Positions 1 to 7,230 of a stretch of 15,477 nucleotides of DNA are shown here, in pieces (position 1 is the first letter of the stretch; each line of letters begins with the position of its first letter). Under the pieces are notes generated by a model, which ran no database searches, was not told where the DNA came from, and saw only the letters and a program-made list of their open reading frames with translations. The position numbers and the translations under genes are program-made. Origin of the DNA: JBBTWV01 sp038062615 (lineage in GTDB: Bacteria; Patescibacteriota; Gracilibacteria; UBA1369; UM-FILTER-53-11). The DNA is taken from contig JBBTWV010000081.1 of NCBI GenBank assembly GCA_038062615.1, forward strand, positions 1-15,477, in the 5' to 3' direction.

Positions 1-282
1 GTACTTCCAAGCGCTTCTATCCAAATGGGTGAGTTTGGAAAAGGAATTTCGCCGCTACAAGCAGTGGCATCATCGGTCGAAATGCCCAGCTCGGGACTCT
101 CTCCACAACCTGCGATTTCGCAAGGTGTTCCCTATGCGAAGTTGATGCGCTCAGCGCGGGATCAGAAAGGGAAAAACACCAAGTTGGAACAAGATTTTCA
201 GAAATTCATGGATCAGGAAGAGAATCGCGTTGATAATTTGGATATTTCGTGGGGGAGAAAAAGAGCCTATCGAAAATTATAG
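1..282 (+). CDS. Hypothetical protein, 3' end only
   Basis: The reading frame is open from the first base of the window and ends with TAG at 280-282, giving about 93 residues. An ATG at 25 exists, but the frame continues upstream of it without a stop, so this is probably the C-terminus of a longer protein. The visible tail is hydrophilic: a Ser/Pro/Gly-rich stretch, then a charged, probably helical segment (around residues 50-80 of the visible part) and a basic end with WGRKRAYRKL. I see no signal peptide, membrane segment or known motif and do not recognise the family. It converges on the minus-strand DKNYY gene, 64 bases away, and no terminator is obvious between them. Confidence 0.55.
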   Translation, partial: VLPSASIQMGEFGKGISPLQAVASSVEMPSSGLSPQPAISQGVPYAKLMRSARDQKGKNTKLEQDFQKFMDQEENRVDNLDISWGRKRAYRKL

Positions 283-346
283 TTTTTTCTTTAACAAGTT
301 CATTGTTGGCTGAGGGTGGATCATTCTTGTGCCATTCCTAAAACCA

Positions 347-1015
347 TTAAAATGAAATTTTAAGCGGGCCAGTACGCATTTCGCCTTTTTCATAAATCCA
401 TTCTTGGTGAGCATCACTAAAAAGTCCAAAAGCGTTCACTTTTTTAAAGCTTTGAGCATCTACGCCACCCAGTTGAACGAGATTTCCTTTATTATTTCTA
501 AACAACACTTTTTTGTTATCCTTCACAACAAGATATGGATAGCTAACATCAACAATTTTAACGGTCCTGGAGTTAAGACCCGGCGTAACAAGGTTATTTT
601 TTTCAAAAGAAAAAACTGTTTTATTGTCCTTTGCAATAAAAGTCTGCTCATCATCTTGCAAAATCTTGAATTTTTCAGGATTAATATTTGGTAACAAAGA
701 GAAGTTTCGACCTCTCAAAATATGGATGCCATTTTTATCTTTTGCCAATGTGAGTGATTTTGAAGTCAGAACTTTGAACGTTGCAATATCAACATTACTG
801 ATCTCAAAAAAATCTTGTTCGGTAGATAAATAAAGCCGGTTATCCACGCGAATAGTTATTGTTTTGTCTTTTGGGTAATAATTTAGATTTGCTGAAACGC
901 GCGGTATTTTTTGTAGGCCGGATGAACCTATGAAATAAATATAATTTTTATCTCGATAGAAGTCGCCTTGTACAGAATTAAGTTGATTATCGGTGATGAA
1001 CTCGAATGTTTGCAA
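347..1015 (-). CDS. DKNYY-repeat protein, C-terminal fragment (frameshifted)
   Basis: This frame encodes about four to five degenerate repeats of the DKNYY type: a V/I-D-x-x-T/S-F element followed by a D-K/N-N-x-x element, as in VDLQTFEF, DKNYIYF, VDIATFKV, DKNGIHI, NPEKFKI, DNKTVFSF, DNKKVLF and VDAQSFKK. The family (Pfam DKNYY) occurs in secreted or envelope proteins of unknown function. The only in-frame start near the beginning is TTG at 1015. The frame is open back to 1072 and already reads as family sequence there (VKIEGVDLQTF), with no ATG until close to the C-terminus. It therefore looks like the continuation of the fragment at 1026-1283, which ends in DKNFLY in another frame. Stop is TAA at 347-349. 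Product function unknown. Confidence 0.7.
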   Translation of the reverse strand: MQTFEFITDNQLNSVQGDFYRDKNYIYFIGSSGLQKIPRVSANLNYYPKDKTITIRVDNRLYLSTEQDFFEISNVDIATFKVLTSKSLTLAKDKNGIHILRGRNFSLLPNINPEKFKILQDDEQTFIAKDNKTVFSFEKNNLVTPGLNSRTVKIVDVSYPYLVVKDNKKVLFRNNKGNLVQLGGVDAQSFKKVNAFGLFSDAHQEWIYEKGEMRTGPLKISF

Positions 1016-1025
1016 ATCAACGCCT

Positions 1026-1283
1026 TCAATTTTTACAAAGGCGAAAGGTGAAAGCGTATAAAAAATTCTTGTCTATGAGGAATGAAGGAGGCTTTTCGGT
1101 GGATGTTTGAAATTCAGTACAATCATTCCCGACGAGTCGAGCTGTTTTTGCGTCTATGGCTGGGGGAAAAATGGCATAAGCATGTTGGGCCGAAAATTCT
1201 GCATGAACATGGCTATAATTCAAAAACAACAGCACGCCGGCGAGATAAATGTTAAACGCCGTTAGAATAATCTTGTTGCCCAT
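1026..1283 (-). CDS. DKNYY-repeat protein, N-terminal fragment with signal peptide
   Basis: It begins with ATG at 1283 and has a hydrophobic segment at residues about 4-22 ending in HVHAEF, which suits a signal peptide or membrane anchor. The middle is unremarkable. The last part reads FLIDKNFLYAF, a DKNYY-type element, and then the frame stops at TGA (1026-1028). The neighbouring frame, open from 1072, continues with VKIEGVDLQTF, exactly what should follow in this family. I infer one gene, 347-1283 and about 310 residues, broken by an apparent +1 shift between 1029 and 1072 (a true mutation, sequencing error or programmed shift). No Shine-Dalgarno sequence precedes the start, and a TACAAT -10 box lies 8 bases upstream. 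Confidence 0.6.
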   Translation of the reverse strand: MGNKIILTAFNIYLAGVLLFLNYSHVHAEFSAQHAYAIFPPAIDAKTARLVGNDCTEFQTSTEKPPSFLIDKNFLYAFTFRLCKN

Positions 1284-1291
1284 GCCATTGA

Positions 1292-1297
1292 ATTGTA
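1292..1297 (-). promoter_or_regulatory. Candidate -10 box of the DKNYY gene (leaderless)
   Basis: Minus-strand TACAAT lies 8 bases before the ATG at 1283. Transcription would start at or next to the start codon, giving a leaderless message. No convincing -35 is seen. Inference from one hexamer. Confidence 0.35.
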
Positions 1298-1409
1298 GAT
1301 AGGGTTAACCATCTTTGCGAGCAGATAAGGTGAAAAGGAATATAAAAAGATGTTGTACCCAAAAATTACCACCACCAGAGGAGCGGACCAATGATAAATG
1401 CCATTTCGC

Positions 1410-4142
1410 TTACTTCACCCCCTTAAATATCGCCATATTTCCCGTTGGCGCACGGTAGGTAATATTTACGATGCCTTTGTTCCTCTCCGGTGAGTTGTAG
1501 TAACACGTTTTATCTCCCAAAAGCGCGGAGAGCTGATCCGCGGTATTGGCCCAGCATGTGTTGACGCCGTCCGTATCAATATCTCCCGGCCGCGTCGTGG
1601 CGTATCGCAAAAAGTTGATGTCGTACAGACGGGTTTTATAGGCATCAGCAGGATCGGTGACCTTGGTGCCGTCACCTAATTGCGGTGGATTGAGTAAGGA
1701 ACCTCCATACGTATTATCGCTCAACAAAGAACCAACAAGCGTGAGTTGTCTAAAAGCCGTTGCTCTTGAACCCGCAGGCGAGGGAAGTCCATTGGCATCC
1801 AAAAGTGCTTCTTTAGCGGTACCGCCGCATTCTGTTTCGCTTAAGCCGTAGCCAAAAATGCTGCCGTCGGTGACGAAGTTAGCTTCAATATCTTTCACGC
1901 GATGACATATATAAATGTTGCCACCTTTGCGTGCGCTTTTGGTCATGCCCAAATCTTCCAGCGCAATAATTCCAAGGCGTCCGGTGCGGCCGGCAGCCGA
2001 CATAATATCTTGATCAATATAAACATCGCAGCCTTCGGTCACCACCGTTACATCCTTACTAAAATTCATCGCGCCGCTGGCATCATCAAAAATAATTTTG
2101 CATGGTTGGTCTGAAGGGCTGCTCACATTTGTCCTATTAAAGTAGAGAAGTCCGTCTTTTAAATCCGTATTTTTATTGATGGTTAAAGTTCCGCCGGTCA
2201 CGCCGGCAATGGCCCTGAGACGCGGAGTGCCAATCGTATTTTTAATGACGCGATAAAATTTTTCGCGTTTGGACTGCGTGTTTTTAGAATCATTGCCAAG
2301 CGATTGCGCCACGGCTCCCGCTTTTAAATCTTTTTGAATATCAATGCGGACGTTGCCAAGAACTTGAGCAGCTTGATTGATGACCGAGCCATCTACGAGC
2401 ATGCGAGAAAAATACCGCACGGTTGTGTTGAAAGGAGCTGGCGCGGTGTATCCCACACGTGTGCGGATACCAACGGCTTTATCCGTAGTGGCGCCTGGTG
2501 CCACATCAAATTCGGCATCAGCACTCTCAATATCTGAGAAGATGAGCTTTACCAAAGTTGACTGTGGGCTGTCTAAAAACTGCTTGAGCGTGGCGCTGGT
2601 GGTATCAACAAGCGTTGTCCCGTTTGGAACGGTTGGGCATACCGTTCCCGCTCGATCAATATTTACTTTGTCGGCTTCTGTGCCAAGGTTGTGAGCCTCA
2701 AGCAGTGCACCCGTCGTTGTATTTTTGACATCACCAACCGTGCCTTCATCAAAAACAAATTCATACGGCGAATTGCAGTCATGCAGTTGCGTGATAATAT
2801 TGATGGAAGTATCGGCGGGAAGACCGGCACCACCGTGTTTCTCTGCGGTTAAAAAGAGCGGTTCAGAACTGTTGCGAATGGCAGAAATTTGCTCTTGTTC
2901 GCGGGTTTCGGTGTCTAACGGAGTTGAGGAAATGCGCGTAACGCTCACAGCCTGTGAGAAAGTAAAATCCCGATTGGCCGTAAGTTCATAAACCGATCCA
3001 TCTAAATTTACTTGGAGTGTGTTAAGGCGAATTTTATCTTTTTCGTTGGTTGGTGCAATGGCTTTAAGGTCACCCACTAAGCCAGATTTGGCGGCTTGCC
3101 ATGCAAAACTTGCACCGGTTGGTTTGTTGGCGCCGTTGTAAACGCAAGCAGCGGTAGTGCCGGTAACAGCATCCAGCGGTGTGCAAGCCGTCACTTGGTC
3201 GGCTCGTAAAGTGTCTGCCCATACAAGAGAGGTAACGCTTACAGCATGAGTTCCTGGGTCGGCCAATACGACACCATTTTCTACTAATTCTACAATAATT
3301 TTGTGAGAGTCGGCGCCGTTGGCGTAAACATTTGCACCATCAGCGGGTTCAAATCGAACGCGAGGCAAAAGTGCGCCAGCCATGCCATCCACATGCGCTC
3401 CGCAAAAATTCATCCAGCCCACGCTATCACTCCAGCCATAACCATAAAGGTCTCCGGGTTGAAGTGGCGTGCCACCCGTGCGGGTGCAGCCGTATCCACC
3501 GGCCACCGTTCCGCCGTCTGGCTTGGTAACGTAGACGCCATATTGAATATTTTGAGTGTCGGGATCGGCCAAATCTCCACAATCTCCGCCGCTTAAATTT
3601 TTCCCTTTATCACAACCCATGCTGATCCAGCCGGTGTTGTCGCCCCAGGCAAATCCGCGCACGCGGCCATCGGTATTGGTTCCTGGATTTATGACCACGC
3701 CGTAATCAATGGCTGGTCCGCATTTGAGGTCAAGATTGTCATCATCTTTGCAATAAAAACTTACATATCCTAAGTTGTCGTTCCAAACCCAGCCTCGCAA
3801 AAATTGTCCGGTAACGTTCACCGCGCCCGCTTGGAGGTCCAATTTGTAAGTGTTTGATTTTTTCTCGCCGCAAGTTTGGTAGTCGTGCGTCGCCGGTTGG
3901 TCAAAATTAAAAGTTCCGGAATCGGCTATTCCGCTGGATCTTCCCGCCGCGGCAGGGGAGGCGACGCTATCCGTTTCGGTGCGTCCGTCTCCTACTAAAG
4001 TGACATCGTTACAAGCATTTGCCGAGTTGTGATGCGCAAAAACTTTGGGTTCAGCAATAGGCTGGAGGCTCAAAAAACCGCTTAAAATCAACACCGCAAA
4101 GGAACTTAAGCCAAGCGAACAGATTTTCTTGAAGAGTTTCAT
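1410..4142 (-). CDS. Large secreted surface protein with GWxWxDxxGW repeats (910 aa)
   Basis: Residues 1-36 form a signal peptide (MKLFKK, a hydrophobic core, cleavage probably near VFA-HH). Three copies of a tryptophan-rich repeat follow: RGWVWNDNLGYVSF (~116), RGFAWGDNTGWISM (~162) and YGYGWSDSVGWMNF (~233), each next to cysteines and a Y-G-V element (YGVVI, YGVYV). Similar repeats are common in extracellular proteins of Candidate Phyla Radiation bacteria. A long middle part of beta-rich, Thr/Ser/Asp-rich sequence leads to a C-terminal domain with TVVTEGCDVYIDQDI, GRLGIIAL, GGNIYI and TLVGSLLSDNTYGGS, a pattern I associate with surface proteins of the same bacteria. Cysteines are frequent, so disulfides are likely outside the cell. 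No enzymatic motif is seen; an adhesin or envelope component is the best guess. The ATG at 4142 lacks a Shine-Dalgarno sequence but starts a perfect signal peptide. It is divergent from the cyclase gene. Confidence 0.85.
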   Translation of the reverse strand: MKLFKKICSLGLSSFAVLILSGFLSLQPIAEPKVFAHHNSANACNDVTLVGDGRTETDSVASPAAAGRSSGIADSGTFNFDQPATHDYQTCGEKKSNTYKLDLQAGAVNVTGQFLRGWVWNDNLGYVSFYCKDDDNLDLKCGPAIDYGVVINPGTNTDGRVRGFAWGDNTGWISMGCDKGKNLSGGDCGDLADPDTQNIQYGVYVTKPDGGTVAGGYGCTRTGGTPLQPGDLYGYGWSDSVGWMNFCGAHVDGMAGALLPRVRFEPADGANVYANGADSHKIIVELVENGVVLADPGTHAVSVTSLVWADTLRADQVTACTPLDAVTGTTAACVYNGANKPTGASFAWQAAKSGLVGDLKAIAPTNEKDKIRLNTLQVNLDGSVYELTANRDFTFSQAVSVTRISSTPLDTETREQEQISAIRNSSEPLFLTAEKHGGAGLPADTSINIITQLHDCNSPYEFVFDEGTVGDVKNTTTGALLEAHNLGTEADKVNIDRAGTVCPTVPNGTTLVDTTSATLKQFLDSPQSTLVKLIFSDIESADAEFDVAPGATTDKAVGIRTRVGYTAPAPFNTTVRYFSRMLVDGSVINQAAQVLGNVRIDIQKDLKAGAVAQSLGNDSKNTQSKREKFYRVIKNTIGTPRLRAIAGVTGGTLTINKNTDLKDGLLYFNRTNVSSPSDQPCKIIFDDASGAMNFSKDVTVVTEGCDVYIDQDIMSAAGRTGRLGIIALEDLGMTKSARKGGNIYICHRVKDIEANFVTDGSIFGYGLSETECGGTAKEALLDANGLPSPAGSRATAFRQLTLVGSLLSDNTYGGSLLNPPQLGDGTKVTDPADAYKTRLYDINFLRYATTRPGDIDTDGVNTCWANTADQLSALLGDKTCYYNSPERNKGIVNITYRAPTGNMAIFKGVK

Positions 4143-4231
4143 TTTGGTGGTTTCGTTTTTCAGGGTTTTTGAGAATATTTTTACTTCTCTTTATTTTACC
4201 AAAAAATCTCCCTTAATGGAAGCGTTTGTTA

Positions 4232-4237
4232 TATAAT
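4232..4237 (+). promoter_or_regulatory. Candidate -10 box of the cyclase gene (leaderless GTG start)
   Basis: A consensus TATAAT ends 7 bases before the GTG at 4245, so the transcript would begin at about the start codon. There is no Shine-Dalgarno sequence and no room for one. The -35 region (about 4209-4214) is poor. Confidence 0.5.
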
Positions 4238-4244
4238 CCCCGCC

Positions 4245-6380
4245 GTGAAGAAAACTTCCTCCGCTGTGGTCATTGGTCTGCTTGCCTTGGTGCTTACGGG
4301 AATTTTGGCTTGGTGGAATCCGTTTCAGGCTGTGCAGTGGAAGCTTTCTGATCTGTTCTTCCGGTCTCGTGATACAGCGCCGGGCATCGTTATTGTGGGT
4401 ATTGATGATAAGAGTTTGGACCCGCGAGCGGGTTTGGGTCGTTTTAAGGACTGGCCGCGGAGTTATTTCTCCCAACTTTTGCGTGCTCTTAATAAGGCCA
4501 AACCGGCAGTTGTTGCTTTCGATTTTGACTTTCGGGAAAAATCCAACGGCATAAGCGGGCTACGTCTTAAGCAGGTTTTGGATGAGTTTGTAAAAGCGGG
4601 AGGAACGGCCGCGGCGCCATATTTTGATTGGTACGGACTTTTGCGGAGGTTTGAAGGAGGTTCAGCGCTTACCGGCAGTAGCACCGGAGTGGTGCATCCC
4701 GATGATGTGGATTTTCAAAAAGCGCTGGATGAGAGTGGGCAAGTGGTGTTGACTTCGTCGCTTGTTTTTGCGGAAAATGTTGATGAGGGAAGTAATCGGT
4801 TTCCGGAGACAAGCGGGGTAACGGAGCCAATTTTTCATGGGCAGAATACGCAGAGCGGCTATGCTAACTTGCTCCGTGATCGGGACTCCGTGTTGCGACG
4901 ATTCATGCCAAAGGTTGGCGGATATGTCAGTTTTCCATTGGCCATTGTTGGCTCAAATGAAAAGCTCGGGAAGTTTTTGACCGGTGACCAAGCCCTCATT
5001 CGTTATGTTGCGGAGCCGGGTTCTTACAAAGTCGTGCCTTTTGTAGATGTCTTGGCGGGGAATTTTAATCCTTCTGTTTTTGAAAATAAGATTGTTTTAG
5101 TGGGAGCCACGGCGCCTATTTTGCAGGATCTTCACAGCACGCCGACTTCTTCTAATCCCATGGCTGGAGTGGAAGTGGTGGCCAACATGGTACAGCAGTT
5201 AGTGGAAGGGAGAACCCTCCAGGATCAAGGAAAATTTTCTCTTTTTATCGTCCTCCTGATTTTTACCTTTGGCGCGGCTTTTGCATTTTTGCTCTTGCCG
5301 CTTAAAACGGTCGTCATTCTTTTGGCGTCATTCATGATTGGCTACCCGGCTTTGGCTTATGCGATGTATTCTAGTGGAACGGTTTTGAATGTAGTGTACC
5401 CGGAAGTGGCTTTAATATTGAGTGCGCTGACGTCGCTGTGGTATCGCAATGCGACGGAATTCCGCGAGAAGCGCATGATTCAAAAAGCGTTTTCGCATTA
5501 TGTAAGCCCGATAGTGGTTCGCGAGCTCGTCAAAAATCCTGCTGAGTTAAAACTTGGCGGCAAGCGCAAAAATATTAGTGTAATGTTTTCGGATATTGTT
5601 TGGTTTACCAGTTTGGCAGAAGCGCTTTCGCCAGAGGACACCGTGGCGCTGCTCAACGACTATCTCACTTCTATGACGGAAGTAATTTTTGGATACCATG
5701 GCACGCTGGATAAGTATCAAGGTGATGCGATTATGGCGCTCTTTGGTGCGCCGCTGGATGATGAGCACCATCCGGTGAATGCCTGCCAGACGGCTTTGGG
5801 AATGCGGCGCGCGCTGGCTACGTTGCACTCCAAATGGAACGCAATTCCGGATCTTCCTTATAAGGAGAAGCTGATTGCGTTGGATTTCCGCGTGGGAATT
5901 GCTACGGGACCGGCGGTGGTGGGAAATGTGGGATCCGATAAGCGTTTTGATTACACGGCTATTGGCGACATTGTGAATTTGGGCTCGCGGCTAGAAAGTG
6001 TGAATAAAAAGTATGGAACGCATGTGATTGTGGATAAGGGGACTTTTGTGGCGGTGACGGAAAATCATAATCCTTTTATTTTTAGAAAGCTGGATACAGT
6101 GCGCGTAAAGGGAAAAGTGCAGGAGACGGAAATTTTTGAACTGTATGGACTTTCGGAGGGCGCCACGAGTGAGGCGAAATGCATGCTGGATGATTTTGAG
6201 AACGGACGGTTGTTATATTCTCAGCGCAATTTTTTGGAGGCCAAACAGTATTTTGAGTCGTCGCTGCAAAAAGTTCCGGGTGATGCGCCATCTCAAATCT
6301 ATTTGAATCGCTGCAACTTTTTTATTCGCAAACCGCCGAACAGGGACTGGAGTGCTGTGGTTAATATGGAGGAGAAGTAG
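4245..6380 (+). CDS. CHASE2-domain class III adenylate cyclase (711 aa)
   Basis: Predicted membrane enzyme making cAMP from ATP. One N-terminal transmembrane helix (residues ~6-24) is followed by an extracytoplasmic CHASE2 sensor domain (~30-325; typical VGIDDKSL and VVAFDFDF elements), three membrane helices (~330-400) and a cytoplasmic cyclase domain (~440-625). Metal-binding aspartates are D450 (MFSDIVWFT) and D494 (KYQGDAIMALFG). K490 and T571 (YTAIGD) sit at the two purine-selecting positions; Lys plus Thr is the class IIIb pattern for ATP. N578 and R582 (VNLGSR) are the transition-state residues, so the enzyme should be active. The C-terminus (~640-690) looks like a single TPR-like helical hairpin. 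The GTG start fits the membrane-helix start and the -10 box 7 bases upstream. CHASE2 ligands are not generally known. No cAMP receptor lies in the window. Stop is TAG. Confidence 0.92.
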   Translation: MKKTSSAVVIGLLALVLTGILAWWNPFQAVQWKLSDLFFRSRDTAPGIVIVGIDDKSLDPRAGLGRFKDWPRSYFSQLLRALNKAKPAVVAFDFDFREKSNGISGLRLKQVLDEFVKAGGTAAAPYFDWYGLLRRFEGGSALTGSSTGVVHPDDVDFQKALDESGQVVLTSSLVFAENVDEGSNRFPETSGVTEPIFHGQNTQSGYANLLRDRDSVLRRFMPKVGGYVSFPLAIVGSNEKLGKFLTGDQALIRYVAEPGSYKVVPFVDVLAGNFNPSVFENKIVLVGATAPILQDLHSTPTSSNPMAGVEVVANMVQQLVEGRTLQDQGKFSLFIVLLIFTFGAAFAFLLLPLKTVVILLASFMIGYPALAYAMYSSGTVLNVVYPEVALILSALTSLWYRNATEFREKRMIQKAFSHYVSPIVVRELVKNPAELKLGGKRKNISVMFSDIVWFTSLAEALSPEDTVALLNDYLTSMTEVIFGYHGTLDKYQGDAIMALFGAPLDDEHHPVNACQTALGMRRALATLHSKWNAIPDLPYKEKLIALDFRVGIATGPAVVGNVGSDKRFDYTAIGDIVNLGSRLESVNKKYGTHVIVDKGTFVAVTENHNPFIFRKLDTVRVKGKVQETEIFELYGLSEGATSEAKCMLDDFENGRLLYSQRNFLEAKQYFESSLQKVPGDAPSQIYLNRCNFFIRKPPNRDWSAVVNMEEK

Positions 6381-6388
6381 GGAAAGAC

Positions 6389-6571
6389 GGTTGGCTTTGC
6401 ATATTTTCCTCAAACAGCTGGAGCGCAGCCCCCTTCCAGCCCCGCTTCGCGTGGCTTCCAGGGGACGCTCGCCGGCCGCATTTGCTTGATGCGGCACTTT
6501 GCCTTAGCTTCGCATGCGGCTCGCTCTGCTTCCTTAAAAAGCTGTTTTCAGAAAATATAACAAAGCCAACC
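6389..6571. repeat. MITE-like element with long imperfect terminal inverted repeats
   Basis: The left arm 6389-6419 starts GGTTGGCTTTG, then ATATTTTC and AAACAGCT. The right arm 6540-6571 carries the same blocks in reverse complement (AGCTGTTTTC, GAAAATAT, CAAAGCCAACC), differing only at two short spacers. The 120-bp interior is GC-rich with several GCTTCGC-type hairpin motifs and no reading frame. It begins 9 bases after the cyclase stop codon. It could be a non-autonomous mobile element, a dispersed repeat or a very large transcript-end hairpin; no transposase is seen. Confidence 0.6.
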
Positions 6572-6587
6572 AACAGTTTTTCTCCTA

Positions 6588-6623
6588 GGTCTGCCCGGGC
6601 AGACCGGTGCGCCTGAGTGCGCA
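6588..6623. repeat. Perfect 18-bp palindrome followed by a second hairpin
   Basis: GGTCTGCCCGGGCAGACC at 6588-6605 equals its own reverse complement. Directly after it, TGCGC (6608-6612) and GCGCA (6619-6623) form a small stem. No T-run follows, so it is not a standard intrinsic terminator. It may be an operator, a protein-binding site or part of the boundary of the adjacent accessory block. Confidence 0.45.
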
Positions 6624-6647
6624 GGCCTTACTTATAGGATATTGGCG

Positions 6648-6653
6648 TATAAT
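6648..6653 (+). promoter_or_regulatory. Candidate -10 box upstream of the cassette-like block
   Basis: A consensus TATAAT lies 4 bases before the GTTAAAC motif at 6658 and 94 bases before the 90-residue gene. It could transcribe into the block, as an integron Pc promoter does. No good -35 is seen at the right distance. Confidence 0.35.
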
Positions 6654-6657
6654 CCGT

Positions 6658-6664
6658 GTTAAAC
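6658..6664 (+). other. Candidate integron core site GTTAAAC (5' boundary of cassette 1)
   Basis: GTTAAAC fits the R' core consensus GTTRRRY. It is the exact reverse complement of GTTTAAC at 7087-7093, the left core box of the attC-like fold after the next gene. This is the relation expected between the first bases of a gene cassette and the R'' box of its own attC. Short motif; its value lies in the pairing. Confidence 0.35.
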
Positions 6665-6747
6665 GAAATTGAAAAAATATTTTTTATTGCATAATGAAAT
6701 AAATAATGATACATTCCACCTCCTTAATTATTTAACTCCTATAGAAT

Positions 6748-7020
6748 ATGCTTTCTGAAGAACCAAGATCACCATCACCTGAAATCCCTAATCCTATAAT
6801 TCAATGCCAAATTCACACAAGTGGGATTAAGGTTTGGACTGATTGCGATGCCATGAGGGCAGCGGCTTCAGTAGGTGCTACATATAGATTGAGCAATCGC
6901 CCTGATGGAGGACAAAAACTGATATTAACTCCAGTCCATGGAAGGTATGACGAAAGCAAATTAGCTACACTTCTTAGCAATATTCAAAGTGATGATTCGA
7001 TGGTTGAAATAAGTTTCTAA
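6748..7020 (+). CDS. Hypothetical protein, 90 aa (putative cassette gene)
   Basis: Small soluble protein with an ATG start and TAA stop. The N-terminal ~15 residues are Pro/Ser/Glu-rich and probably disordered. Residues ~18-90 read as a compact fold with alternating strands and helices (IIQCQIHTSGIKVW, DAMRAAASVGA, KLILTPVHGRYDESKLATLLSNI). There is no signal peptide, membrane segment or known motif and I do not recognise a family. It stands alone between the GTTAAAC motif and the attC-like fold, in AT-rich sequence unlike the cyclase gene. This fits a single-gene integron cassette of unknown function. No Shine-Dalgarno sequence precedes the start. Confidence 0.6.
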   Translation: MLSEEPRSPSPEIPNPIIQCQIHTSGIKVWTDCDAMRAAASVGATYRLSNRPDGGQKLILTPVHGRYDESKLATLLSNIQSDDSMVEISF

Positions 7021-7086
7021 TAAAAAATATTTTCTCAACTCTGCGCTCCTCGGCCTTCGGCCTGCGGTGCTCGGGGCTTCGCCCTC

Positions 7087-7206
7087 GTTTAACACAGCCT
7101 ATGCGGTTCGGCTTCGCGATGCTCGCCTCACCCAAGTTTGCCAGAGGTAGGCGCTTGCGCGCACATTATACCTCTGGCAAACTTCGCATAGGCTTGGACG
7201 TTATGC
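7087..7206 (+). repeat. attC-like palindromic recombination site (candidate)
   Basis: From left to right: GTTTAAC (7087-7093, fits R'' RYYYAAC); AGCCTATGCG (7096-7105); a 28-base insert; AAGTTTGCCAGAGGTA (7134-7149); a 19-base loop; its perfect 16-base complement (7169-7184); CGCATAGGCT (7185-7194), complementary to 7096-7105; TGGAC; and GTTATGC (7200-7206), an R'-like box with one departure from GTTRRRY. The 120-bp length and the nested R-L-L-R plan match integron attC sites. Two GC-rich mini-hairpins (GGCC-ttc-GGCC at 7052-7062, GGGC-ttc-GCCC at 7074-7084) precede it. Alternative: a dispersed structured repeat. Confidence 0.5.
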
Positions 7207-7230
7207 GAAACCAATCTGCTTATTTGAATT

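Noticed and set aside
1026..1072. Reading TGA as glycine (genetic code 25) to join the DKNYY fragments
   Set aside because: Reading through TGA 1026-1028 gives sequence unlike DKNYY repeats, and all long genes lack in-frame TGA. A frameshift explains the break better.
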